Positions 1 through 8,407 of a stretch of DNA of 35,858 nt are shown here, piece by piece. The translations under genes and the position numbers were made by a program. The first letter of the stretch is position 1. Each line of letters begins with the position of its first letter. The DNA is from Candidatus Anaerobutyricum stercoripullorum (lineage in GTDB: Bacteria > Bacillota > Clostridia > Lachnospirales > Lachnospiraceae). Below the pieces are notes generated by a model. It did not search any database, had not been told where the DNA came from, and saw only the letters and a program-made list of their open reading frames with translations. The stretch is from the NCBI GenBank assembly GCA_019114885.1, contig DXEQ01000289.1, positions 1 to 35,858 of the forward strand. The letters are read 5' to 3'.

Positions 1-309
1 TGCTCTTCCTCCTGCTGAATAAATATAAATATTTTATAAAATCGTCTCAATATATCAATACTCTTCATTTTAGATAGTATACCATAAAGACATTTGCCCT
101 GTCATTGGAATTGTACCTTTCTGTCCGGACAAATTCCATTTTCTCATATAGGGAAATGTGCTGGAGCTGGTAAAAAATATATTGAAATGATTTTTTGCAT
201 ATGCTATGATGCCGATAGGCAAAGTGAAGTGAGTAGTCCATGGAACTTGACTACCAAAACGAAAACCCCAGTGCTGCAACACTGGGGCTTTTCTATGCCC
301 CAGAGAACT
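1..309. other. AT-rich left edge, no gene recognised
   Basis: This stretch is much richer in A and T than the rest of the window and no reading frame in it has a convincing ribosome binding site or a recognisable product. The short frames of about 70 and 110 codons have no family resemblance I can name. The only clear signal is the hairpin at 266-287. It may be ordinary intergenic DNA or the worn end of a transferred segment; I cannot decide. Confidence 0.5.
266..287 (-). terminator. Rho-independent terminator after the VOC gene
   Basis: A perfect 8-bp stem, CCCCAGTG paired with CACTGGGG, closes a six-base loop. On the minus strand it is followed by TTTTCGTTTT, which fits termination of the VOC gene ending 22 bases away. 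On the plus strand it is followed by CTTTTCT, so it could act in both directions. Confidence 0.8.
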
Positions 310-675
310 CTAACGCTGCGGCGTCCCCACTTCGATCAGATTGCCGTCCGGGTCATAAAAGCGGAGCACTTTCTGGCCCCAGCTATGGGTCATGAGACGG
401 TTGACATATTGAATGGATGGATATAGTTTTTCCAGTTTTGCCGCGAATGCTTCTATGTCATTTTCTTCAAAGTACAGCTCACAGGAGTTGCTGTTCGGGA
501 TGATTTCTCTTCCCAGAAATTTCGTCCAGATTTTTTCGTCCTGCAGCACCAGCCCTTCGGTCAGCATCACATTTCCGTCGTTGTCGAGTATCACGTCAAG
601 ACCGAACAGGTCATGATAAAATCGCTTTGCTCTTTCCATGTCTTTTACTACGATTAAAATATTTTTTAATTTCAT
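310..675 (-). CDS. VOC-fold (glyoxalase/dioxygenase/bleomycin resistance) protein
   Basis: A 121-residue single-module VOC protein. The opening beta strand and helix (LKNILIVVKDMERAKRFYHD) and the closing FYDPDGNLIEVG motif are typical of the superfamily, whose members bind a divalent metal or a small ligand. The final Glu of LIEV is the usual metal ligand. The start at 675 is chosen because AGGAGG lies six bases before it; an upstream in-frame start at 708 has no such site. The specific substrate cannot be read from sequence. It lies after the ABC exporter operon in the same direction with a 94-base gap and could be read through from it. A terminator follows. Confidence 0.85.
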   Translation of the reverse strand: MKLKNILIVVKDMERAKRFYHDLFGLDVILDNDGNVMLTEGLVLQDEKIWTKFLGREIIPNSNSCELYFEENDIEAFAAKLEKLYPSIQYVNRLMTHSWGQKVLRFYDPDGNLIEVGTPQR

Positions 676-769
676 CGCTGTCCTCCTCTGTAAATGTACA
701 TTCATCAATTTGCCGGTCTACCTTTTTTGCAGATGGTATTGCCCAGGATGATCAGGCGATGCGCCCGCC

Positions 770-3700
770 TTACTCCACACTCTTCAGCGATTCCACCATA
801 TCAATCTTCTTCAGCTTAAAGTACATCATTCCGTTGATGATCAGCGAAAACAGCACGGTAAACACCAGACTGTACAGGTAACTGGTGCCGTGGATGATAC
901 GGCCGAACATGGCGGAGTCGACTTCCACCGTCTGGATGATGAACAGGTGGAGCACCTTGCCCAGGCCGCAGCCCAGGGCTGCGCCGATGAAGGTGAGAAG
1001 GATGTTCTCCCGGTAAACGTATTCGGCCACTTCCAGGTCGTAAAAGCCCAGCACTTTGAGGGTGGCAAGCTCCCGTTTCCGCTCGGCGATGTTGACGGTG
1101 TTCAGGTTGTAGAGCACCACGAAGGCCAGCATTCCGGCGGAGATGATAAGAACGATGATGACCAGGTTGAGGCTTCGCAGCATGTCGTCCAGCTGCTGTT
1201 CGAGATCGCTGGTATAGCTTACGTTCAACACGCTGTCTTCCTGCAGAAGCGTTTTGCCCACGTCCTCCAGCCGCTGCTCCGGCGAATCCTGTCCCGGTGC
1301 GGCTGTCTCTTTTTCTTCGGAAGCGGCTTCCTCTGTAACGGCTCCGGCGGCATCGGACAGCATCTGTACCACTGACTGTGTGTCGGTTCCGTCGTCTTCC
1401 ATGATAAACAGAATACTGTTATATTCCGGCGCTTCTTTGTACACGGTCTCATAGTACGCCGGCGTCATGTACATGTAGTGGCCGAGGTAATTCTCGCAGA
1501 TATGATCGATGCGTACCGGCTTGTTGCCTTCGTCCTCATCTTTGATGTAGACCGTATCTCCGGCTTCCACGTCCAGCAGTTTGGCTGTTTTTTCGCTTAA
1601 GATCACGCCGTTATCGGAGAGCGTATAGGTTTCTTTCGTCTTTCTGTCGTGGAAGTCCACGAAACGTGCCGTCTCTTCCTCGGAAGCCGGGAAGACACAT
1701 TCGTAAGTCTCCCTCTCGGTTCCCTCGTCGTTGATCAGGGTGAGGTTCTGCATTTCCACATCCATGTACCGCTCCACGCCATTTTCCGTGCTGAGAATCT
1801 GATGCAGGCGGTCCCTCTCTTCTTCGGTGACGTCCTCTTCCAGATAGACGCTGGCGTCATAGAACTGGATCTCGTCGTACTGCAGGGTGGCAATCTCATA
1901 GCAGGAGTCTTTCAGGCCGAAGCCCACCAGCATGAGGGCCATGCAGCCGCCGATACCAAATATGGTCATAAAGAAACGTTTTTTATACCGCATCAGATTG
2001 CGGATGGTTGATTTCCAGGTAAAATTCAGATGGTTCCACACGATGCGGACGCGCTCCAGAAATACCCGGCGGCCGTTTTTCGGCGCAGGCGGACGCATGA
2101 GCACCGATGGCTGCGCGCCCAGTTCTCTCCAGCAGGAGAAGAAGGTGGCAAACATGGTACAGAAAATGGCGATTCCCGACGCCATGAATCCGTACCCCCA
2201 GTCGTACGGCACGAGAATCTGCGGCAGGTTCGGATACAGGATACCATAGGCATAAATAATGATATACGGAAAGACCTTTTCTCCAAAAAGGACGCCGAGG
2301 ATACTGCCGCCAAGAGTGGCCAGCAAAGCATACCCCAGATATTTAAACGCGATATCCAGCTGTCCATATCCCAGCGCCTTCATGGTGCCGATGGAAGTGC
2401 GCTGTTCTTCCACCATACGGGTCATGCTGGTCAGACTGATCAGCGCCGCCACCAGGAAGAAAAGCACCGGGAACACCCGGCCAATGGCTCCAAGCCGTTC
2501 CGCATTCTCGCCGAAGCTGCTGTTTTCTATGAGGGCCGTTCTGTCATAAACGTACCATTTTGAATCTTCCAGATCCGCCAGCTCCTGCCTGGCATCAGCC
2601 AGTTCTTTCTCGCCGTCGGCGATCTCTTCCTCGGCTTCCCGTTTTCCCTCCTTATAATCTTCCTTCGCGTCAGCCAGCTTTTTCTCGTTATCCTCAATCT
2701 CTTTTTCACCGTCAGCCAGTTCCTGCTCGCTCTCGGCGATCTCCACCCAGGCGTCATCAATCTGCTTCTGACCATCCGTGATCTGTTTTTTCGCAGCTTC
2801 CAGCTTTTTCTCCTGCGCGTTCAGCGTCTTTTCGGAAGAAGCCAGTTCCTTCTCGCCGTCTCTCAGTTCTTTTTCCGCCTTATCAAGCTTCTTCTTTGCC
2901 TGCGTATACCCGCTCTTTTCCGCAGTGATCTTCTGATTCATGCCGGCCTCGGCAGTTTTTAACTGGGTAAGCTGCTTCTGCAGACCGGCCGCCGCCCCTG
3001 CGTCCCCTCCGGTCTGTCCGGCACCAAAGCCTGTCTGCTGCCCCGCGGCGCCCTGTATGGCTTTTTCCAGCTGCGCGATCTGTTTTTGCAGCGTCCGGCG
3101 AGTCTGCTCATCCTCGCTGATCTGGTCTTCCAGCGTTTTTAACTGCGCCTTGCCGCTTTCTATCTGTTTTTCCGCCTCCGGTTTCTTCTTTTCGAACTTC
3201 TTCTTTCCCTTTTCGTATTTCTTCCAGCCTTTTTTCAGCTGTTTTTTCCCGTCTTTATATTCTTTCAGGGATTTGTCCAGCTTCTTTTGCTGAGAGCGAA
3301 GCGTATCCTTGGCCTCAGCGATCTGCTCTTTGCCGTCCTCCAGCTCTTTTTTCGCGTCTTTCAGTTGCTTCCGTCCGTCTTTGATCTTATCCTTTGCCTT
3401 TTTTAACTTTCGCTCAGCCTTCCGTTTCCCCTTTTCCAGATTCTTCTCCGCATCTGCGATCTCTTCTTCCGCCTCTTCCACGATCTCCGCCTTCCGGATC
3501 ACTCCCCGCTCATCGGCGCAGTCTTCCACCCGGTTCTGCACTTTTTCGATCACGTCATCGTAGGCGTCGGTAAAGGCCGTCAGTTCCTTGGCCCCGTCCA
3601 CCCTGAGGTATACCTCCGTAAATGTATCAAGCGCAAACGTCTCTGGCGGCACCACCATAAAGGCGTAGATATTGCCCGTCCCGATGGTCGCGCTGCCCCG

Positions 3701-4237
3701 GCCGAAGGACACATAGGCGGCAGTATTGCCGCGCCCTGTCACAGTAAATGTATCGGTCTTTAACGTATCCGAAACCGGATCCTCCGTCCCGGAGGAAAGC
3801 ACGATCTCATCACCAATCTGATAATCCGAAGCATCGTCCACCAGGCACTCTCCGACCTTCTCCGGCATTCTTCCTTCCGAGACCACGATCCGATTCATCT
3901 TCTCCTGCTGTCCCATCACGTGGAGCACCCGCTGATCGTCCGACGTGTTGTGGAGGAAATCCGCGCTGTAAGAACCCTCCGCCAGCTCCACGCCATCCAG
4001 ATCCTGAAAGGCCGCCACGTCATCTTCCGTGACGCCGTATGTACTGAGAGCCTTGATATCCATCAGGTTCTCGCTGTCAAACCAGGCGTCTCCGGTGATG
4101 CGCATGTCCGGCTCCGAGGCCCGGATGCCGGAAAAGAAGGCGACTCCCAGCGCCACGATAAACAAAATGGACAGAAAACGCCCCGGGCTCTTCCGAATCT
4201 CCATATAAAAATCTTTCCACATGGCTTTCTTTTTCAT
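770..4237 (-). CDS. FtsX/MacB-type ABC transporter permease with long extracytoplasmic coiled coil
   Basis: A 1155-residue permease. The first membrane segment is near residues 19-38 (SILFIVALGVAFFSG). A MacB-like extracytoplasmic region follows, then an unusually long charged coiled coil at about residues 250-555, made of Lys/Glu/Asp/Ala heptad-like units such as KELEDGKEQIAEAKD. It is broken once near residue 399 by a Gly/Gln/Ala insert. A first FtsX domain begins near residue 582 (FPVLFFLVAALISLTSM) with three membrane segments; a second extracytoplasmic region and a second FtsX domain complete the protein. The two-FtsX-domain plan is that of exporters acting on lipids, peptides or antibiotics; the substrate here is unknown. 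It lies 90 bases downstream of its ATPase and is probably co-transcribed. Confidence 0.9.
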   Translation of the reverse strand: MKKKAMWKDFYMEIRKSPGRFLSILFIVALGVAFFSGIRASEPDMRITGDAWFDSENLMDIKALSTYGVTEDDVAAFQDLDGVELAEGSYSADFLHNTSDDQRVLHVMGQQEKMNRIVVSEGRMPEKVGECLVDDASDYQIGDEIVLSSGTEDPVSDTLKTDTFTVTGRGNTAAYVSFGRGSATIGTGNIYAFMVVPPETFALDTFTEVYLRVDGAKELTAFTDAYDDVIEKVQNRVEDCADERGVIRKAEIVEEAEEEIADAEKNLEKGKRKAERKLKKAKDKIKDGRKQLKDAKKELEDGKEQIAEAKDTLRSQQKKLDKSLKEYKDGKKQLKKGWKKYEKGKKKFEKKKPEAEKQIESGKAQLKTLEDQISEDEQTRRTLQKQIAQLEKAIQGAAGQQTGFGAGQTGGDAGAAAGLQKQLTQLKTAEAGMNQKITAEKSGYTQAKKKLDKAEKELRDGEKELASSEKTLNAQEKKLEAAKKQITDGQKQIDDAWVEIAESEQELADGEKEIEDNEKKLADAKEDYKEGKREAEEEIADGEKELADARQELADLEDSKWYVYDRTALIENSSFGENAERLGAIGRVFPVLFFLVAALISLTSMTRMVEEQRTSIGTMKALGYGQLDIAFKYLGYALLATLGGSILGVLFGEKVFPYIIIYAYGILYPNLPQILVPYDWGYGFMASGIAIFCTMFATFFSCWRELGAQPSVLMRPPAPKNGRRVFLERVRIVWNHLNFTWKSTIRNLMRYKKRFFMTIFGIGGCMALMLVGFGLKDSCYEIATLQYDEIQFYDASVYLEEDVTEEERDRLHQILSTENGVERYMDVEMQNLTLINDEGTERETYECVFPASEEETARFVDFHDRKTKETYTLSDNGVILSEKTAKLLDVEAGDTVYIKDEDEGNKPVRIDHICENYLGHYMYMTPAYYETVYKEAPEYNSILFIMEDDGTDTQSVVQMLSDAAGAVTEEAASEEKETAAPGQDSPEQRLEDVGKTLLQEDSVLNVSYTSDLEQQLDDMLRSLNLVIIVLIISAGMLAFVVLYNLNTVNIAERKRELATLKVLGFYDLEVAEYVYRENILLTFIGAALGCGLGKVLHLFIIQTVEVDSAMFGRIIHGTSYLYSLVFTVLFSLIINGMMYFKLKKIDMVESLKSVE

Positions 4238-4327
4238 GAGCTGTCCGCACCTCCCTGTCCCATATACCTTTTCATGCCGCCCGCTGCCTGAGCGTACAGG
4301 TTCCTTCCTGTCCGCGGGTCTTTCCTC

Positions 4328-5032
4328 TTACCACTCGATCGTCTCCACAGAGACCGGATGCGCGTTGACGCTCATATCCGATACTCTTCCGTTCTTTATC
4401 TTTATGACCCGGTCCGCCATGGGCGCGATGGCCGAGTTGTGAGTGATGAGCACCACGGTCATCCCCTTCTGCCGACAGGTATCCTGCAACAGCTTCAGGA
4501 TGGCCTTGCCCGTGTTATAATCAAGAGCTCCTGTGGGCTCGTCGCAGAGCAGAAGCTTCGGATTCTTCGCCAGCGCTCTGGCGATGGACACCCGCTGCTG
4601 CTCCCCGCCGGAGAGCTGCGCCGGAAAGTTATCCATCCGGTCGCCAAGTCCCACCTCCCGCATGACTTCCCGGGCATCCATGGGATTCCGACAGATCTGC
4701 AGGGCCAGCTCCACATTTTCCAGAGCGGTCAGATTGGGAATCAGGTTATAGAACTGAAACACGAATCCGATGTCGTCCCGGCGGTAAGCGGTAAGCTTCT
4801 TGCGGGAATATCCGGCGATATCCTGCCCGTCCACCAGCACCTCTCCCTCCGTGGCCGTGTCCATGCCGCCTAAGATGTTGAGCACCGTCGTCTTGCCCGC
4901 GCCGCTGGGACCGACGATGACGGCGAACTCCCCCTTCTCGATCTCAAAGTCAATGCCGGCGGCAGCCTCGATGTCCACCTCTCCCATATGATATATTTTC
5001 TTTACATTTTTTAATTCAACAAATCCGCTCAT
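4328..5032 (-). CDS. ABC transporter ATP-binding protein (LolD/MacB class)
   Basis: A complete 234-residue ABC ATPase of normal length. Walker A GPSGAGKT is at residues 41-48, the Q-loop lies in VFQFYNLIPN, the signature LSGGEQQR begins at residue 140, Walker B LLLCDEPTGALD begins at residue 160 and the H-loop is in LITHNS. This is the MacB/LolD/FtsE-like class that energises FtsX-type permeases without forming a classic import channel. It precedes the permease at 770-4237 and is evidently its partner. GGGAGG lies four bases before the ATG. An extended -10 promoter is present about 95 bases upstream. Confidence 0.93.
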   Translation of the reverse strand: MSGFVELKNVKKIYHMGEVDIEAAAGIDFEIEKGEFAVIVGPSGAGKTTVLNILGGMDTATEGEVLVDGQDIAGYSRKKLTAYRRDDIGFVFQFYNLIPNLTALENVELALQICRNPMDAREVMREVGLGDRMDNFPAQLSGGEQQRVSIARALAKNPKLLLCDEPTGALDYNTGKAILKLLQDTCRQKGMTVVLITHNSAIAPMADRVIKIKNGRVSDMSVNAHPVSVETIEW

Positions 5033-5125
5033 AACTCCTCCCGCGCCGGTCTGCGGCCCGCCGCTGTCTGCCTTTTATCATCACTTCATCGGCAGTATTG
5101 CCAACCACCATTTTTATTTAATCAG

Positions 5126-5131
5126 ATTATA
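5126..5131 (-). promoter_or_regulatory. Extended -10 promoter of the ABC exporter operon
   Basis: On the minus strand the sequence reads TGGTATAAT, a perfect -10 hexamer with a TG extension. No good -35 is visible at 16-18 bp. An inverted repeat, AATGTT-AAAA-AACATT at 5151-5166, lies just upstream of where the -35 would be and could be an operator. Confidence 0.6.
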
Positions 5132-5200
5132 CCACAATCTGCACAAAATAAATGTTAAAAAACATTGTTGCCATAATTTTTCCTGTGCGCTGCGGCAGGA

Positions 5201-5228
5201 AAAAACGACGCCCTGCTTTCACAGGGCG
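5201..5228 (-). terminator. Rho-independent terminator after spoVG
   Basis: A 7-bp stem CGCCCTG/CAGGGCG (5222-5228 with 5209-5215) has a six-base loop. On the minus strand it is followed after two bases by a run of six T. It lies about 65 bases beyond the spoVG stop codon and insulates spoVG from the ABC exporter operon. Confidence 0.85.
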
Positions 5229-5292
5229 CCGCCTCTTTCTTATATTATCATATATACATTTTCTCTCCGCTTTTGTCCGTGTATGACGATGG

Positions 5293-5604
5293 TCAGATGA
5301 CCGCCTCCATGGCCGGTTCTGCGACCACGCCATTCTCGTCTTCCACCTCTTCCATGAGCTCTTCGTAACGGGAAAGAACCATGGACTGTACGGTGTCGCG
5401 GGTCTCGGAATTGATCGGATGGGCGATATCACGGTATTCACCGTCGGCAGCCTTGCGGCTCGGCATGGCGATGAACAGACCCTTCTCTCCCTCGATGATC
5501 TTGATGTCATGCACCACAAATGCGTTGTCAAACGTGATGGATACGACCGCTTTCATTTTGCCCTCTTTCGCGATTCTGCGAATGCGTATATCTGTAATCT
5601 GCAT
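5293..5604 (-). CDS. spoVG: Septation/sporulation regulator SpoVG
   Basis: A 103-residue SpoVG homologue, a small RNA/DNA-binding regulator found in spore-formers and other Firmicutes. Diagnostic segments are the N-terminal MQITDIRIRRI, the core DNAFVVHDIKIIEGEKGLFI and the MPSRK segment, followed by the YRDIAHPIN motif. The C-terminal tail is acidic and variable, as is usual. AGGAGG lies ten bases before the ATG. It is downstream of glgD with a 66-base gap holding a GC-rich palindrome, and has its own terminator. It is known to influence septation, sporulation and surface functions in relatives; the target here is unknown. Confidence 0.95.
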   Translation of the reverse strand: MQITDIRIRRIAKEGKMKAVVSITFDNAFVVHDIKIIEGEKGLFIAMPSRKAADGEYRDIAHPINSETRDTVQSMVLSRYEELMEEVEDENGVVAEPAMEAVI

Positions 5605-5646
5605 GTATAGTAATCCTCCTGAAGAATAATATATAATTGCCCCAAA

Positions 5647-5660
5647 CCCGCCGCGGCGGG
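5647..5660 (-). terminator. GC-rich palindrome between glgD and spoVG
   Basis: CCCGCCGCGGCGGG is a perfect 14-bp palindrome just after the glgD stop. On the minus strand it is followed only by TTTGGGG, so it is at best a weak terminator. It may instead stabilise the 3' end of the glgCD message. Confidence 0.4.
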
Positions 5661-5670
5661 TACCGCAGTG

Positions 5671-6795
5671 CTACAGAATGTAACGGACATTCTTCTCCAC
5701 TACGATCTTGATCTCTCCGTCGGTGCCCACATAGTTGGTGCCCGGACGCAGGGTGTCGCGACTCTCCACGATACAGTTCTCAATGTAAGAATCGTCGCCG
5801 ATGTACACATCATTTAAGATGATGGAATTCTTGATGGTACAGTTGTTGCCGATGTAAACGTCCTTGAAGAGGACGGAATTCTCCACCTTGCCGTTGATGA
5901 TACAGCCGGAGGAAATGATACTGTTTCGGATATCGGAACCTGCGTTGTATTTTGCCGGCGGCAGGTCATCCACCTTGGAGTATACATCCGGATACTCTTT
6001 GAAGAAGTAGTCTCTCACGTCCTTCTTCAGGAAATCCATGTTGGTCCTGTAGTAGGAATCCACGGTGGCGATATTGCGCCAGTAAGTATCCAGCTTGTAA
6101 CCGTAGATCTTACGCACATTTTTATAACGGACAAGGACGTCCTTTACAAAATCATGCCGATCTTCCTTGGCGCAGCGCTCCAGAATCTCAATCAGATGCC
6201 GTCTTCTGATGATGTACACGCCGATGGAAACATTGTTGGTCTCCGCCACGAGAGGCTTCTCCTCAAAGTCCACGATCCGCTCGTTCTCATCCAGCTTCAG
6301 GATACCGAACCGGGTCAGATCATCGTCAGCGTCGGACATCTTGGTATATACCACGGTGATGTCCGCGTTCTTCTCGATATGTCTGTCCAGAACCTTGCCG
6401 TAATCGAGCTTGTACACACCATCGCCGGCCGCGATGATCACGTATGGTTCATGGCTCTTTTTCAGAAAATCAATGTTCTGGTAGAGCGCGTCCGCCGTGC
6501 CCTGATACCAGAAGTTATTATCCTTGGTGACTGTCGGTGTGAAAACGTACAGTCCTCCCTGCTTTCTTCCGAAATCCCACCACTTGCTGGAGCTTAAGTG
6601 CTCGTTTAAGGAACGGGCGTTAAACTGTGGGAATACCGCTACTTTATTGACTCTGGAATTGGTCATGTTGCTCAGTGCAAAATCAATGGCCCGGTAGCTG
6701 CCCGCGATCGGAAGCGCCGCGATGGCCCGCTTGTCGGATAATTTGCCAATTCTTTTATTGTTACCGCCTGCTAAAATAATACCTATCGCCTTCAT
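5671..6795 (-). CDS. glgD: GlgD, regulatory subunit-like paralogue of ADP-glucose pyrophosphorylase
   Basis: A 374-residue nucleotidyltransferase-fold protein with a C-terminal left-handed beta-helix of hexapeptide repeats (from about residue 285: NSIISSGCIINGKVENSVLF and following). Its nucleotide-binding loop, GGNNKRIGKLSDKRAIAA, departs from the GGxGxRLxxLT form kept in the adjacent GlgC. This fits the known role of GlgD as a partner that modifies GlgC activity rather than the main catalyst. The ATG at 6795 is chosen over an upstream GTG at 6804 because AGGTG sits six bases ahead of it. It follows glgC by 15 bases and is clearly in the same operon. Confidence 0.92.
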   Translation of the reverse strand: MKAIGIILAGGNNKRIGKLSDKRAIAALPIAGSYRAIDFALSNMTNSRVNKVAVFPQFNARSLNEHLSSSKWWDFGRKQGGLYVFTPTVTKDNNFWYQGTADALYQNIDFLKKSHEPYVIIAAGDGVYKLDYGKVLDRHIEKNADITVVYTKMSDADDDLTRFGILKLDENERIVDFEEKPLVAETNNVSIGVYIIRRRHLIEILERCAKEDRHDFVKDVLVRYKNVRKIYGYKLDTYWRNIATVDSYYRTNMDFLKKDVRDYFFKEYPDVYSKVDDLPPAKYNAGSDIRNSIISSGCIINGKVENSVLFKDVYIGNNCTIKNSIILNDVYIGDDSYIENCIVESRDTLRPGTNYVGTDGEIKIVVEKNVRYIL

Positions 6796-6810
6796 CTGTG
6801 TCACCTGCCC

Positions 6811-8073
6811 TTACTGTCTGAAAATGGATTCACCGCTTGCAAGAATACCGTTCGGGTAATCCTCCGGTGTGGTCTTGCCCACGATGGCAACATTCTTGCC
6901 GATCTTTACATTTGCCGGAACGACGGAGCCTTCTCCGATGGTCACGAGACCGTCGCAGTAAATATTCGGCTTAAACTTGTTCGGTGCCTCCTCAAAGGCT
7001 CCCAGTTCCGTGTTCTCGCCGATCTCCGAATTCTCCGCGATGATGGACTTCTCGATTCTTGCGCCGGCCTTCACTACCGTGCCGTTCATGATGATGGAGT
7101 TGGTGATAAAGGCTCCCTCCTCCACAGTGACGCCGGAACCGATGACAGAATTATAAATCTCACCGTATATTTCCGTTCCCTCGCCGACGATACATCCGCT
7201 CACCTTCGCATTCTCCGAGAAATACTGCGGCGGAAGCACCGTATTCTTCGTGTAAATCCTCCAGAACTCTTCGTACAGATTAAACTCCGGTATGATATCG
7301 ATCAGTTCCATGTTGGCTTCCCAGTAAGCGGAAAGCGTTCCCACGTCCTTCCAGTATCCCTGGTAATTATAAGCCATGATCTTATCGCCTCTCTTATGAC
7401 AATAAGGGATGACATGCATACCAAAGTCACAGCCGGACTGGTCTTTCAGTGTCTCCAGCGCGTCCTTTAACACATCCCAGTTAAAGATGTAGATACCCAT
7501 GGACGCCTTGTTGCTCCTCGGCTCCTTCGGCTTCTCCTCAAACTCTGTGATCTGATTGTTCTCATCGGTGATGACAAGACCGAAACGGCTGGCATCCTCC
7601 CACGGAACTTCATAGGTGGCCAGAGTGATCGCTGCATCGTTCTTCTTGTGGAACTCCAGCATAAGTTCATAGTCCATCTTGTAAATGTGGTCTCCGCCCA
7701 GGATAATCACATAATCCGGATGGTAATACTCCATGAACTCCATGTTCTGATATATGGCATTGGCCGTTCCTGTATACCAGTCCGTATTCTCACTTTTCTC
7801 GTAAGGCGGCAGGATGGTCACGCCTCCGATATTGCGGTCCAGATCCCACGGAATACCGATTCCGATGTGCTGATTCAGTCTGAGCGGCTGATACTGCGTC
7901 AGAACGCCCACCGTGTCAATACCGGAATTGATACAGTTACTCAGAGGAAAGTCGATGATCTTATACTTCCCGCCGAACGCAACCGCCGGTTTTGCAAGCT
8001 TGGATGTTAAAACGCCGAGACGGCTGCCCTGTCCGCCAGCCAGTAACATAGCTATCATTTCTTTTTTTATCAT
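6811..8073 (-). CDS. glgC: Glucose-1-phosphate adenylyltransferase
   Basis: A 420-residue enzyme that makes ADP-glucose from ATP and glucose-1-phosphate for glycogen synthesis. The N-terminal motif LLAGGQGSRLGVLTSKLAKPAV binds nucleotide. WYTGTANAIYQN and the metal-binding GGDHIYKMDY motif are intact, as are the sugar-phosphate segments FEEKPKEP and SMGIYIF. The C-terminal third is a beta-helix of hexapeptide repeats, the allosteric and oligomerisation domain. Length matches the family. GGGGTG precedes the ATG. It heads the glgC-glgD operon, with a near-perfect -10 upstream. The rest of the glycogen pathway (glgA, glgB, glgP) is not in the window. Confidence 0.96.
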   Translation of the reverse strand: MIKKEMIAMLLAGGQGSRLGVLTSKLAKPAVAFGGKYKIIDFPLSNCINSGIDTVGVLTQYQPLRLNQHIGIGIPWDLDRNIGGVTILPPYEKSENTDWYTGTANAIYQNMEFMEYYHPDYVIILGGDHIYKMDYELMLEFHKKNDAAITLATYEVPWEDASRFGLVITDENNQITEFEEKPKEPRSNKASMGIYIFNWDVLKDALETLKDQSGCDFGMHVIPYCHKRGDKIMAYNYQGYWKDVGTLSAYWEANMELIDIIPEFNLYEEFWRIYTKNTVLPPQYFSENAKVSGCIVGEGTEIYGEIYNSVIGSGVTVEEGAFITNSIIMNGTVVKAGARIEKSIIAENSEIGENTELGAFEEAPNKFKPNIYCDGLVTIGEGSVVPANVKIGKNVAIVGKTTPEDYPNGILASGESIFRQ

Positions 8074-8104
8074 AAAGAATCACCCCTTTGTCACATATAT
8101 GCCT

Positions 8105-8110
8105 ATTATA
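8105..8110 (-). promoter_or_regulatory. glgCD promoter (-10)
   Basis: The minus strand reads TATAAT, 31 bases before the glgC start, giving a leader of about 25 bases. The -35 at 17 bp is poor (TTTTAA), so activation or an alternative sigma factor is possible. The rest of the 334-base region between glgC and murC is AT-rich and otherwise holds only the murC promoter. Confidence 0.6.
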
Positions 8111-8303
8111 TCACCCAACCTTCTAAATTAAAAGTATTTTAGCACAAAAAATTAATCATTTCCTAATCTTTTTTATGTATTTTGTACCATATTTACATTT
8201 TAATTTCCATTTTTATATACATACTGCCTTTATAGGATAACATTTTCCGGCATTTTTCAGCATTGTTTCGTCTTTCTGAACAAAAGTCACTTTTGAGAAA
8301 CAC

Positions 8304-8332
8304 TTGAATCCCCGTTTTTCCTGCGGTATACT
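8304..8332 (+). promoter_or_regulatory. Sigma-A promoter of murC
   Basis: TTGAAT at 8304-8309 and TATACT at 8327-8332 are separated by exactly 17 bp, a near-consensus vegetative promoter. Transcription should start near 8339, leaving a leader of about 70 bases before murC. Confidence 0.8.
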
Positions 8333-8407
8333 AACGGAGACATATAGAAGACCACCATGCGCGTGCGTATCCGCGCGCAGTATTTTATAAGAACAGAGGT
8401 AGAGAAA

